The notes below the pieces were generated by a model that did no database searches, was not told where the DNA came from, and saw only the letters and a list, made by a program, of their open reading frames with translations. A stretch of DNA of 64,000 nt. Source: Apium graveolens. Taxonomy: Eukaryota > Streptophyta > Magnoliopsida > Apiales > Apiaceae. Shown here piece after piece: positions 12,418-25,101 of the stretch (the first letter of the stretch is position 1; the number at the start of each line of letters is the position of its first letter). Where the stretch lies: assembly GCF_009905375.1 (NCBI RefSeq), contig NW_027418095.1:62001-126000 (forward strand), read 5' to 3'. The position numbers and the translations under genes were made by a program.

Positions 12418-13347
12418 TATATACGTGCAGAGAAGAACCATATACCAATAACGTGGTTGTTATGAGGACATCAAATCCGAGGCAGAAATCTGTATACATG
12501 ATACGTTTCAAGCATGCTATTCTGGAGTGAATTGTAATAGTTAGCGAACCGTAAGAGATAGATTAACCATAGAAATGAGAAAGTGAAGCTGCGTATATCG
12601 GATAAGGCAAATGAGTGATTGGATAGCAGAAGCGAATGAATAAATTCTTCATAATAACCAGATAATCGATTAATACATTGTGAATATGAAGCATATCTCA
12701 ATCATGTGAGAGATGCCTGTCATGAAGATTCAAGATCGAAGAAATGCTAGTTGCGAATAAACTTTGAGTGTGTTCTTTAAGGAATGGTTGGGCTTTCCCA
12801 CTTAAGTAAGCGAATTATGGTAAGTTTGATGCTCATAACTGAGCCAGAGAAGGAAGTTCAGTATGAACAGACATAAGTGGAGATGAAGATATGGTGATTT
12901 AACTGTGAAATTTTTTAGAAGTAATGATTTAAAATCAAAGGAATTTTTTCACAAGATTATAAGAGTGTTGGTTGAGACCATGTGTTGGTTATCAGAAGTT
13001 GAACAAGTGTATGTTCTCAAGAATGGATAAATTGTTAATTAGAGTGCTTGAATTGAAACACAAACTAGAAGAATTCTAGAATAATTTGTAATTGTACTCA
13101 GTAGTGATATTCTGTTATAATCAGAAGATATGAGAAAAAGGTATGGTATAATAAGAATTGTTCGCTATAATCTTAAGTTGAACTAGAGATATGGGTTGTA
13201 TTGATTAATATTACATGAGGTGGTGAAATGGTGAGTTTAGAAAGTGGCAGTGGATTGGTATATTAGAGGGTTGATTGTTGGTTGTTTGACTGATTGTTGG
13301 TGTCGGCTTGAGCCCAACTGGTAGTCAATAATATAAAGGAGATGTTG
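12418..13347 (+). pseudogene. Decayed interior of element D, second segment
   Basis: Continuation of D between solo LTR B and element C. By position this should be pol (protease to RNase H). No frame above about 75 codons survives and I see no catalytic motif I would defend. It ends in TGTTG, which is repeated as TGCTG after element C. Confidence 0.5.
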
Positions 13348-13908
13348 TGTAATAACCCCAAAATTTTGAACTTTCTTGTAACCCTTATGAATAGTATTTT
13401 GCTGATTATGCTGAGTAAAGAAACTTTTCTTGCCACACTATATAGGGGTTCTTTGATTGATATTCTGAGATTTTATTAGTACTCTATATGGTATATAAGT
13501 GTATGTAAAGATCGTCAGAATTCAATTCCGAACACTTTGATTTTTCCCGAAAATCCACTAGATACGGAAAGAATTGAGTATAAGGTAACATGATAAAAAG
13601 GATTTAAATTAAAGGATTTTAAGAGAGGATCATAAAAGGATTATAATGTATTGAGAAAGGTTAAGGAAACCCCAGTAATAAGATCCCGGGTATGATCCCT
13701 CAAACGATAAACGCAAATGAAAGTTAAGCGAACCGTATAACAGATCAGCGGTCATTAGGCAAACAATTAGGAAGTTAATCAAGGAGGTTAGGGATGATGA
13801 GGTCATCCAACCAATAAGGAGAGGGCAAGTAAGAGATGATGACATAATAAGGTGATGCAAGCATGACATAGGGAAGGAGGAGGTGTGGTTGGTTTATAAC
13901 CACACAAA

Positions 13909-13915
13909 TATAAGG
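13909..13915 (+). promoter_or_regulatory. TATA box of element C 5' LTR
   Basis: TATAAGG followed by an A/C-rich then CT-rich leader (AAATCTCTCTTTCTTCC, about 13981), which resembles a plant transcription start region. The same motif is at 23213-23219 in the 3' LTR. Confidence 0.5.
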
Positions 13916-14072
13916 TTAATAAGGTAATTAACCAAAAATAAAAAAAAACAACCAAGCTAAACTAAACAAATCACAAACACAAAAATCTCTCTTTCTTCCA
14001 AGCTTGCTCTCGGCTTTTCCCCATTTTCAAGAAGAAGAATTTCAAAATTCAAGTTCCAAGCTTCCTTAATTG

Positions 14073-16496
14073 GTAAGTTAATTATCTAGTACTCCTTATG
14101 CATAGATATAGCTATCCCATGAGTTTAAGCTTCAAATTCCTTCACAATCTCTTCCAATAACTCAAGGAAAAAGATGGTGAATAGTAACTTTCAAAAAAAT
14201 AACTTTAATTTTCTTGAATTTTATGAAAGTTTAAGGTTATACAAGCAAGGATCAAGGTTCTTTAGGCATTCAAAGCTCTTGTGTTGTGTTAAGAAGCTTC
14301 AAGAAGGTATAAACTCCAAACCCTAGCTTTAGTTTTGAGTATTTAGGAATGGTTATGATTGATATAGTATATGTAAAGCATGAAGCTTGTTTGTTTAGAG
14401 TTTGGGTTGGAGTGGTAGTGAAATGAATGTTGAATCTTGTTGATTTGTTAAAGGAATTAAGTATAGTTTAAATTCATGATGAGAATAACATAAATTGGAA
14501 GAACTTGAGGTGTTGGGACTGTTGTAGTGTGTTTTGTAGGGATGTTGGTTGTATGAATGAATTGGGATTGATTGGTGGTCGAATTGAGATGGTATAAAAT
14601 TGGGAAATCGCGTAAACATAGCCGTCGTAATGTCCGATTTACTTTAGACTGCTTTTGTTCATAACATTAGGACCCGAGAACTCCCTTCTAGGTATTGACC
14701 ATTGCCATATTTAGATAGTTCATGTTATGAGCTTCATTTTGATATGTGGTTCGTTTAATTCCGATGTACGGTTTAGGAGAAACGACCGTTTTAAGTAACG
14801 GCGTTTCGCGAACGAACCATTACCTCTCGCCTTACTTTGAAACATTGGTTAAAGACCCTAAATGACTAATTGGAGTATGAAACATTTATGTAAAGTGTAA
14901 TAGACAGTTGATAAGGCACTCGCGAAAGAATCGCCTTAAAACTCTTAATGGTTAATTTATTAAAAATGGTGGAGCCGAGGGTACTCGAGCGACTTAAGTG
15001 AAGCGTTAAGCGCAAAGCGAGCATTAGAGTCTAGAGTGGTTACAGTATAGATTCATAAGCGACTTTGGTTTAATTGCGACTTATTTAATGAATATTATTT
15101 TGAATATTCATTGAGGACTTATGACTCCGCTTATTTATTAAATAATATTCTTTATTTTATTAAAGAATAATGTTTCGATAATCAAACTTATTTTCGATTA
15201 TTCAAATAAAGATAGTACTTTCGTATAAGTATATCTTTGGTTATTTAATATCCATTTCAAGTATAAGTTTTACAACTTCTACCTCAATGATTTGTATAAA
15301 GATTATTCTTTATAGGAATATTATTTAAATAATAATATTCAGGTATTTTCTAATATATTGGGACTGATTTACTTTATTAAATCAGCATTACTTCAAACAC
15401 TCTTTAAAGTGTTTTCGAGTCTTTAAAATGATTTTTAAAAGTTAGAGCGGATCCCAAAACTCATTTTTATATATTTAAGATCTTCCTTTTTAAAGGGGAT
15501 TTAAATACTCGCTCAAAACCTGAGGAATCCGGCTCTATGGTGTATTTTATATTCACAACAAGGTTGCTGTTTTGATAAATGAATTGATTACTTACCCAAC
15601 GTTCGGGAAGTAAGTCCAGCTATCGAGTCGGCATAAGCAACATGGGCTCAGTGGGCGTCCATGATAGTGTAAGTGGCTCAGTGGGAGTCCATCAAATGCG
15701 TAAGTGGCTGAGTGGCAGTCCAGCATAAGGTCCTATTGCGACCAGGGTGATGACCAGTGGGGAATTCGTCCATCTACTAGTAGAAAAGGTTACTTATTGG
15801 TATCTTTGCCTGATCAGCAAGATATAGGGTTTATGCCAAAATTCTTTCCTTTCCAAATTTATGGAATATTGCAACTCTGTTCATACTTTACATGACAGAG
15901 GTTTTCAGGAAATGTATGGGAGATATATATATATATATATATATGAATATATTTATATATCGGGACATAATGAAGCATCTCGTAACTTCATTATTTATAA
16001 TGATATTTCAAGGATTGAATCTATTCAAGTCTTATCTTGTAGTCTCATCTGGGTGATGAACTTTTGAAACTGATTATAACTTGAACGGTGGTAGTTCAAG
16101 TAGTATTCGGATATAAATATATTGGAGTATCTTGTAACTTCATCTTTTAAACTTATATCTAGTAAATGATTATCTTGTGCATGTCAAAGATTTTCGGAAA
16201 AATGTTGAGACAAGGTTAGATATATGAGATCACCTTGCAACGATATATTTATACAGTTATAAACTGGAACTCTGTGTATATTGTCAGAGGATTTCAAAGA
16301 TTGTGAAAAGTATATATGTACATATACTGAATATTATGCGACTTCATCGCATTAAGATATCAAACTTAGTTCATTTCTTTTGACCAAGACTTTCATGAGT
16401 ACTATGAGAAGGCTCATATATTGTTAATCATTATACATATTATTTTGGTGGGCTTGTTGCTCACCCTTGCTTTCTTCTTTCATCACACAACAACAG
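14073..16496 (+). other. Putative leader intron in element C 5' LTR (2424 nt)
   Basis: Donor TTG|GTAAGTT at 14072/14073. The acceptor block is TTGCTCACCC as branch-point candidate, a CT-rich tract (CTTTCTTCTTTC), then CAACAACAG ending at 16496. The candidate branch A lies about 34 bases before the AG. Same layout as in the unrelated LTR family of A, B and D. Confidence 0.55.
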
Positions 16497-16905
16497 ATAG
16501 AAAAGATGAACAGGACCAAGCTCCCGATTCACGAGCGATTAGAAAACGTTCCGCAGTTTCCTATAGGCGTTGATGTCGCTGTAGCTGAGGTAGGAACTAC
16601 CAATAGGCTAGGCTTTCAACTTTTGATGTACCAGACTTATGTATCTTTATCAATTGTAATAATGGCAAAGAAATGTAAATTTATTCAGAAACCTTTTGAG
16701 GTGTATTGGCATATAATTATGGAATAAAACGACTTGTGATTATTTTTGGATATTCATCTCTGAGACTATAACTTGTGGTGTGTGTGTTTATTGTGGGGTC
16801 ACAGTACAGAGTAGTTGATTATTTATTAAGATTGGGTGTTATTAAGGAAAATGGAACTCGTGACAACCCGGATCCCCGACCCCGGATTTGGGGGTGTTAC
16901 AGAAG

Positions 16906-16917
16906 TGGTATCAGAGC
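16906..16917 (+). promoter_or_regulatory. Primer-binding site of element C
   Basis: TGGTATCAGAGC, initiator tRNA-Met type, four bases after the 5' LTR. Confidence 0.93.
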
Positions 16918-17164
16918 TAAGCGTTATAAACCTCAGAGATGATGCGACGATATAATAATAAACTCACAAAGATAATAAGAACTCTTGCCAAGTTCATAGT
17001 CGGGCTACCTAACGTAGTACTGACAGTTAAAACCCTTACAGGAACCCTTATAAATATCATGATAAGTAACATGGTTCATTCTCGTATAGGGCAGCGGGGC
17101 ACCGAACCCTGAGGTTCAGGAGCATCAGCATGAGTATGTTTTATTACAAGTTGGAGATCAAATT

Positions 17165-17938
17165 GTGAATTCGATAGAGTACCCTAATGAGGGACCGGAT
17201 GAGATTCATATTGAGAATGTTGCGGTTGAGGATGTTATTCCGGAAAGGATTGTGGCTGAGGAGGATCTCATGGAGGATCCTAATGAGAATGAAGAGAGGA
17301 CCGCTGAGGAATTGATGACCGTAGTCAGGGTGACTACCAGAGCAAGAATGGCCGCGAGGGTGGCACTAGAGGATGAAGAGTTATCAAGGGCACAAAGGTT
17401 AATGAGGGCAGAAGGAGTAGGGCCTTCCACGGCACCAATTATACCAGTATCAGACCCTCTTCCAGAGGTTCCTGTAGATATCCATGAGGTTCCACCAATT
17501 TCTGTTCCATCCCTGGTACAGAGCCCAGCACCTACTGAGGAAATGCCACCTTTATCTCCTGCATCATTGTCACCTGATACCGTGCTTGGTTATCCATTTG
17601 GATCTCCTGGGTCTACACCACCTGCACCTCATGGACTGCTAGATGCAACCACTCAGGCTTCTCTTATCGCCGATTATTACATGACTTTGGGTGGCCTATC
17701 CGAGGCCCGTAATGTTAGGAGTGATCTGTTGGATCGACTTACTGCACCAAGAATTGAGGGCGGGGTACTTCCGGCAGGATTAGCTCATAGCATGGAAAGG
17801 ATTGAGGCTACCACCCGTGTTACAGCTAGAGGCCATCTTGAGGGTCAGATTGATCCCGCTCTACTTGCCATTACCTTAGACCTCATCACCTCTGTGATGG
17901 AGCAGGTTAGGGATGTCGTGCGTGCCCACATTTCTTGA
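17165..17938 (+). CDS. Extra ORF between PBS and gag of element C (up to 257 codons)
   Basis: Open frame of 257 codons. The first in-frame ATG is at 17270 (222 aa); a start at GTG 17165 is unlikely in a plant. The frame is open back to a TAG at 17086, and an ATG at 17071 in another frame points to a small frameshift that cost the original start. The protein has an acidic N-terminus, a Pro/Ser-rich middle (about 90-155), and a helical C-terminal half including HSMERIEATTRVTARGHLEG and LDLITSVMEQVRDVV. The layout, and a short RV...AR..L.G-like match, resemble the ORF of element A. It is by far the longest open frame in C, whose gag-pol is full of stops. Function unknown. Confidence 0.6.
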   Translation: MNSIEYPNEGPDEIHIENVAVEDVIPERIVAEEDLMEDPNENEERTAEELMTVVRVTTRARMAARVALEDEELSRAQRLMRAEGVGPSTAPIIPVSDPLPEVPVDIHEVPPISVPSLVQSPAPTEEMPPLSPASLSPDTVLGYPFGSPGSTPPAPHGLLDATTQASLIADYYMTLGGLSEARNVRSDLLDRLTAPRIEGGVLPAGLAHSMERIEATTRVTARGHLEGQIDPALLAITLDLITSVMEQVRDVVRAHIS

Positions 17939-18349
17939 TCCATGGTAGTGTGCAGAGCCAGAGCGATCAGAAAAGGGTTTCATGTAGCACCGCTTTTGGA
18001 GGATTAGCCTAAGTTATGAATGATTAGTTTTAATGACGAGATGATTATCCATGGTAGTACTTTTGGGATATAAGCGATCAGATCAAATGATGTAATTCTC
18101 TTTAATGTGTTCAGTAGTTGTACCCTCGAACAAATGGTTATGTATATATTCGTTAATTTCAGTTCAGATCAGTTTGTTTGTGATAAGATCACATCGTTAA
18201 TTGCTCTATTAACACTTAAGAGAGTGTCACGAAGTTTATCGAACTTGAGAATTTATAATTTGCAATCGTGCAAGGACTGAACGAGGGAAAGACTTAAGCA
18301 AAGTAAGTAAGACAAATATCCAGAGATTCTCAAAAATTTTCCAACTAAT

Positions 18350-21300
18350 ATGCCCCCACAAGGAATAAGATTAGGGGCAAACCTTGAATGTGATAATCAG
18401 GGAGGTCGCAATTAAGATATAAGGAACCCAGAATATACTAAAGTGGAAAATGAGGAGTTTAAATTAAAAGATGACCCCAATTATGGGAAGTAGGAAGAAA
18501 TATTTAGACTGAGAAAACAGAAGTCGAGCAAGATAGGAAGAACCAGGATGGTACTCCTATTGGGCAATCCATGGACCTGCCTAAAACAAAACTTATACTT
18601 TTACCCTAACCACCACCTTGAGGAAACAATGTGGTGTGAAATTCTTTCAGGACCTTTAAGTCGCTAAGCTCTCAGAGTTCCAAGGGAATAGCTGACCCAG
18701 CCGAGGCAAGAGCCTGGCTAAAGGAAATACAGGAATCATTTGAGATTCTAAATGATTGACGAATCAGAAAATAGTGTTTTTGTCACTTACCCTCCTAAGA
18801 GAGAGACCACCCACTAGTGAAAGACCAAGAAAGGCACGGAAGCAGAGGTTATGATAAACTGATTACAGTTCAGTCAATTGTTTTCAGGAAAGTACTTCCC
18901 AAGGTTATGGAGATAGTGTAAAAGCTTTAGAGCCAGAACAAGGCGGACGAGTATGATGAATTATGAATCTAAGTTGTAAAAGTTATCAAGATTTGTTCTG
19001 AGGACACGAATCCAGAATGACGGGATGTTTGAAATCAATGCTTATGTTGTGTTAGTTCAGGAAATAATGATAAGAGAAAGGAAAATAAAAAGAAACTGAA
19101 GTGGAAAGGAATATAAAGGCAGTAGAGTGTGAGGAATGATAAAGGAGTTGGGTATGAGGAAACCATAAAGACTCGTAGCAATAGAAATAGAAAAGTATGT
19201 AATCGTCAGGATGAGGGTGATTCACCATGAGTTAAAATTGATGGTGGAAGGCATAAGAGATACATATATTTTATCCCATGTAAGTTGGGAGGATTCGAGG
19301 AAATCTTGAGATAGTTCGAAGGATAAATAATAAGACGCGGATAGACTGAGGAGACAAGGAAGTAAGAAATTAGGAAAATTGGATGAAGGAAGTGACCTTC
19401 AAGAATATGAAGTGTAAGACCGGTGGCTTGATACCCAGAAAGGGAGACGCCAGGTATGAAAGATATCCCAACATTGAGATGACTGTTGAGATAAACAACA
19501 AAAGTAAATAAGGAATTATTAAGAAGAAGTTCGCGTTGAACACGACCAATATCTTCCAGAACATCCTTGTTATCGTTACCAAATTAGGCAAGAAAAGCGG
19601 ATAACCGTTGTTATCTTTTGGAGGCCATATCGATTGACCTCATTTTGAATACAGGTGTTATTGTGAAAATTAGGCATATACTATCGAGGTGGGAATAATT
19701 GAATAAGATAATCTATCAAGGATATATGACTTGATCTATCCATGGAAGGATGCATGTAGCTTTTTAAAGGTAGAAGTAAGGATAGAACCTCGATAACTTG
19801 AAATGAATCCTAGGTGAATGCATAAAGGTTGGCATTTCGCCCTTAATAGGGACATCATGAGTTTTGACAGTATGAATTGGAAAGGATAAAGGTTAACAAC
19901 ATTTAAGGATCAGTGGAGAAATTTTTCAGAAGTATATAGACAATGATTCTGGTATTAATAAATGGTATCTTGATATGCCCTGTATCTAGGGAATACATGA
20001 GGAACGATTCAAGGATAACCTTAGAGGTTTTACAAGGAGAAAGGTAATATTCAAAGTTCTCAAGAATAGAAATTTTGATAAAGGAAATGTGACGTAATTA
20101 TAATAATGCCAAGTGGGGCACGTGTTAAACCACAAGAAAGTATGGATCGAACCAGTAAAGGTCGAAATTGTTCAGGGCAATTAGGACCTAAGATAAAAGA
20201 TGTCCTAAGTATGATCGAGAGTCAGTCGTGACAATGATTAACCTCTAAAGACTGAGGCAATAACTTATGGAAAAATGGTGATATTTTTTTTACTCATCAT
20301 ATTTTAAGGAAAATATCTTCACACAAGCAGTTATTGGAAATGAGGTAGAAAATTTAGTGAAGGTGGTTAAAATGACATGGATTGTAAGGAAATATTACTA
20401 TCATGAAGGGCCAAAGAGGTGGCCGACACTTTAAGAGTAAGAAGACAATTATCGGCGCTCGTGCCAGAAGAATGCAATGATAATGGTTAAAGCCGTGAAG
20501 ATTGTATTATGATTTGAAAGATTGACATTCCTTCTGATGACTGTGCAATACCCAACTGTAATAGTAGTTTGGTAAAGGTTTAATTCGTATAATCGCCATG
20601 AGCGGGCTATCTATCTTAGAGGGTCATATCTTAAGATAAGCCAGGACCATGTTACGAAAGGACTAAATGAACCTTTGAGCTTCATGTCTCCTAATAAAGA
20701 TATATGGTTAATAATGGTATTAACCTGCTATCGTTGCTTTCATTGAAACTCTTCTGCAATTTTATCTGCTTCATGTCATATGTACGTCAAGTTCAGGAGT
20801 GTTCTTCATGAATCATGAACGGTGATCATGTTACCTCCTTAGAAGAATTCGATACGATATGTATGGACTCTGTATGGTTAGCTATTAAGACTTCATGGAA
20901 AACGAATGACTACAGTAGGTCAACGGTGGACCACAGTAATGCAGGAATGATTCTACGAGTAATGAGCCGATTACTTACAACCGTGAGAGTTGTATTGGAA
21001 TGGATGTTGAGATTGAGTACCACTAATCGGGTCGTGGTAGTGTATAAGTTATCATTGATAGACTAATTAAGTAGAGTATTTACCTATTGAATATTTATTC
21101 CCTCTTATGAAAAGAGAGTAGTATTACTATATGAGGAAGGTTGCGGTGCAAGTATAGAATTCTAGTAACGATAATGTCTAGAATGAAATCCCAGATTCGA
21201 TTTTCGATGTCGAGGGAGTTTCAAAGGTGATTGTGTATAAGCTTGAGCAAGAACATGGGTCCATAGAATGATGGACAGAATATCAAAAATATTTAGGCAG

Positions 21301-22651
21301 GTGAAATACGATGTTATAATACCTGATGTTGATATATATACGCATATGTTTTGTTCTCCTATGACAAACCTCTATAATTCAGAGGTAGGTTCCAAGCCAG
21401 ATATTTTGTGGCAGTATATTTTTCATATATACAATTCTCTTCGATTCGTTCTTTTATCTTCTTTTCATTTCATATAAGCTGAGAAGAACAACCCTTCCAG
21501 AAGGGGAGGTATTGTCGAATGACTATCTATCTGTGTGATAGAAGCCTAGTAGGATACCAAATGTTGTTTAATTGCTTGTCAAGTACTAAAGGCTGGCCAC
21601 CTTCTGTACTAACTATGCAATAGAACAAGTGTTCATGATCATAGTGATCTCTCAACAAATTCCTTTACTTCTATATGATGGATCAAGCTTTCGAAGATGG
21701 AAGCAGCTAAAGGAAGTAGTATCAGTACGGTGGTATTCCGATTCCAACGCGTTCGTGATGCTAAGGTTGACGTGGTTATTAAAAGGTTATAGAATGCTAA
21801 CGAGCAAAAGTATAACCAGTATAATATTAGGAACGGAAGGTAGTAGCGATTACGAACTGGAAAAGAATGGGTATTGAGAAGCAAAAGCTCTAATGCTAAA
21901 AGCTATAATGAAAGTCTGTGCAATAGACTTGAAAGAAATTGGAATGATCACTTAACACGGATTGAGTTTTCTTACGACAATAGATCATATATCATTATCG
22001 AGATGTCGCCATATGAGATCCTTGAGGGAAGACAATGTCGATCTCCCTTATGTTATGATGAAGCTGTAGAGCGCAAGATGCTCGGACCCGCAGTAGTCCA
22101 AAGGACCAGGGATATAATAGATCTAATTAGAGGACGGCTGTGAGTAGCCCAAGATGGACATAAGAAGTATGTTGATTTGACATTGAAAGGACAAAGAGTA
22201 TGAAGGAGGGAACCTTGTATTGTTAAAAGTATTCCCTTGAAAAGAATTGATGAGGGTTGGAAAGAAAGGAAAGTTTAAGTCCACGAATTGATGGACCCTT
22301 GGATATATTAAGACATATTGGGAAGTTAGCCTATGAGCTAGCCCTACCCCCGAACCTGTAGCAAGTTCATAACGTGTTCCACGTATCAATGTTAAGGAAG
22401 TGTAATTCGGATGCTAGATAAATGGGGGCATATATAAACGCATAGACATGCAACCCGACGTAACCTATATGGAGTAACCAGGAAGGGTTATAGAGTGAAA
22501 AAGGAACAAGTGCTTAGGAGAAGAGTTATCAAACTAGGCAGAGTTTGGTGGTAGGACCACAATGTGGGAAAATTTACTCGAGAGTTAGAAAGTGCAATGC
22601 TAAGAGAGTATGCCTATTCATTTTCTATCTGATTCCGGGACGGAATCCTTT
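18350..22651 (+). pseudogene. Gag-pol remnant of element C
   Basis: Decayed Ty3/gypsy polyprotein. Landmarks in order: gag ATG with MPPQG at 18350; gag domain around 18690-18760 (ADPAEARAWLKEIQESFEIL); RNase H tail near 20400-20480 (EVADTL... for the usual VADALSR); integrase core end about 21655-21960; integrase C-terminus 21960-22140, still open, with EMSPYEILEGRQCRSPLCYDE; GPY/F module 22304-22410 (IGKLAYELALPP, VHNVFHVSMLRK); and a tail that resembles the chromovirus C-terminus up to 22640. Many stops and frameshifts separate these pieces, so no functional protein can be expected. A chromodomain is suggested by position only. Confidence 0.85.
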
Positions 22652-22665
22652 TAAGGAGGGGAGAC
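22652..22665 (+). promoter_or_regulatory. Polypurine tract of element C
   Basis: TAAGGAGGGGAGAC directly before the 3' LTR; primes plus-strand DNA synthesis in LTR elements. Confidence 0.85.
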
Positions 22666-24730
22666 TGTAATAACCCCAAAATTTTGAACTTTCTTGTAAC
22701 CCTTATGAATAGTGTTTTGCTGATTATGCTGAGTAAAGAAACTTTTCTTGCCACACTATGTAGGGGTTCTTTGATTGATATTCTGAGATTTTATTAGTAC
22801 TCTATATGGTATATAAGTGTATGTAAAGATCGTCAGAATCCAATTCCGAACACTTTGATTTTTCCCAAAAATCCACTAGATACGGAAAGAATTGAGTATA
22901 AGGTAACAGGATAAAAAGGATTTTAAGAGAGGATCATAAAAGGATTATAATGTATTGAGAAAGGTTAAGGAAACCCCAGTAATATGATCACGGGTATGAT
23001 CCCTCAAACGATAAACGAAAACGAAAGTTAAGCGAACCGTATAACAGATCAGCGGTCATTAGGCAAATAATTAGGAAGTTAATCAAGGAGGTTAGGGATG
23101 ATGAGGTCATCCAACCAATAAGGAGAGGGCAAGTAAGAGATGATGACACAATAAGGTGATGCAAGCATGACATAGGGAAGGAGGAGGTGTGGTTGGTTTA
23201 TAACCACACAAATATAAGGTTAATAAGGTAATTAACCAAAAATCAAAACAAAACCAATCAAGCTAAGCTAAACAAATCACAAACACAAAAATCTCTCTTT
23301 CTTCCAAGCTTGCTCTCGGCTTTTCCCCATTTTCAAGAAGAAGAATTTCAAAATTCAAGTTCCAAGCTTCCTTAATTCATAAGTTAATTATCTAGTACTC
23401 CTTATGCATAGATATAGCTATCCCATGAGTTTAAGCTTCAAATTCCTTCACAATATCTTCCAATAATTCAAGGAAGAAGATGGTGAATAGTAACTTTCAA
23501 AAAAATAACTTTAGTTTTCTTGAATTTTATGAAAGTTTAAGGTTATACAAGCAAGGATCAAGGTTCTTTAGGCATTCAAAGCTCTTGTGTTGTGTTAAGA
23601 AGCTTCAAGAAGGTATAAACTCCAAACCCTAGCTTTAGTTTTGAGTATTTAGGAATGGTTATGATTGATATAGTATATGTAAAGCATGAAGCTTGTTTGT
23701 TTAGAGTTTGGGTTGGAGTGGTAGTGAAATGAATGTTGAATCTTGTTGATTTGTTAAAGGAATTAAGTATAGTTTAAATTCATGATTAGAATAACATAAA
23801 TTGGAAGAACTTGAGGTGTTGGGACTGTTGTAGTGTGTTTTGGAGGGATTTTGGTTGTATGAATGAATTGGGATTGATTGGTGGTCGATTTGAGATGGTA
23901 TAAAATTGGGAAATCGCGTAAACATAGCCGTCGTAATGTCCGATTTACTTTAGACTGCTTTTGTTCATAACATTAGGACCCGAGAACTCCCTGCTAGTTA
24001 TTGACCATTGCCATATTTAGATTGTTCATGTTATGAGCTTCGTTTTGATATGTGGTTCGTTTGATTCCGATGTACGGTTTAGGAGAAACGACCGTTTTAA
24101 GTAACGGCGTTTCGCGAACGAACCATTACCCCTCGCCTTACTTTGAAACATTGGTTAAAGACCCTAAATGACTAATTGGAGTATGAAACATTTATTTAAA
24201 GTGTAATAGGCAGTTGGTAAGGCACTCATGAAAGAATCGATTTAAAAATCTTAATGGTTAATTTATTAAAAATGGTGGAGCCGAGGGTACTCGAGCGACT
24301 TAAGTGAAGCGTTAAGCGCAAAGCGAGCATTAGAGTCTAGAGTGGTTACAGTATAGATTCATAAGCGACTTTGGTTTAATTGTGACTTATATGTTGTTTA
24401 TAGGTTGCTAGACTCGTCCCATGCCTTTTATTACCCCCAGTCACTCAGGCAAGTTTTCTACCCGTATAACTGTTGTTGTGATGTATATGTGTATATGCAT
24501 GATCATGTGATAAATGCATATTTGTTATTAGCAAATTCTTGCGATATATTGGAGCATGTGATATGGTATATATGCATGCCTGTTTTGTATTCTTGATTTA
24601 TATATCTGTTGGTTCAAATGCTTATTAGTTGCATAATACCTATGCTAGAGATAAACGGTATTTGAGTTTACCCTTAGTATAGGGGATCAAAAGGTGAACA
24701 TATTTCTAAACCGGGAGTCGATGTTCCCGA

Positions 24731-24776
<46 letters not shown>

Positions 24777-24777
24777 G
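24731..24777 (+). repeat. TA microsatellite in element C 3' LTR
   Basis: Nearly pure TA run with one interruption; absent from the 5' LTR because of its deletion. Confidence 0.9.
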
Positions 24778-24824
24778 GATATAGTTTTCAAAATTGTTGA
24801 TCGAATAAGGTTTATTCGATAACT

Positions 24825-25101
24825 TTATATTATTTAATGAATATTACTTGAATATTCATTCGAGGACTTATGACTCCTGTTATTTTATTTAATGAATATT
24901 ATTACGAATATTCATTCGAGGACTTATGACTCACTTTATATTATTTAATGAATATTACTTGAATATTCATTCGAGGACAGATGACTCCGCTTATATTATT
25001 TAATTGAATATTATTTGAATATTCATTCGAGGACTTACGACTCCGTTTATTTTATTTAATGAATATTATTTTGAATATTCATTGAGGACTTATGACTCCG
25101 C
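24825..25101 (+). repeat. Minisatellite, five units of about 58 bp
   Basis: Each unit reads roughly TTTAATGAATATTATT, then GAATATTCATTCGAGGACTT, then ATGACTCC. Each contains an inverted pair GAATATT/AATATTC. The 5' LTR of C has one unit and solo LTR G has two (56570-56690, opposite strand), so copy number varies between copies. Confidence 0.88.

Larger units (their letters stand above)
13348..16901 (+). repeat. 5' LTR of element C (3554 bp)
   Basis: Starts TGTAATAACCCC and ends GGTGTTACA. Compared with the 3' LTR it lacks what corresponds to about 24391-25053; the breakpoint is at GACTTATTTAATGAAT (about 15079), with a few bases of microhomology. It holds one unit of the minisatellite that has five units in the 3' LTR. 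The donor splice-like signal is intact here (14073) but mutated in the 3' LTR. A 73-codon frame from the ATG at 16506, also in the 3' LTR, lies just after the putative acceptor and would be the first long frame of a spliced leader. Confidence 0.93.

Noticed and set aside
16506..16727. 73-codon frame in element C LTR just after the putative acceptor
   Set aside because: Present in both LTRs by duplication and without domain support; kept only as a possible upstream ORF of the spliced leader.
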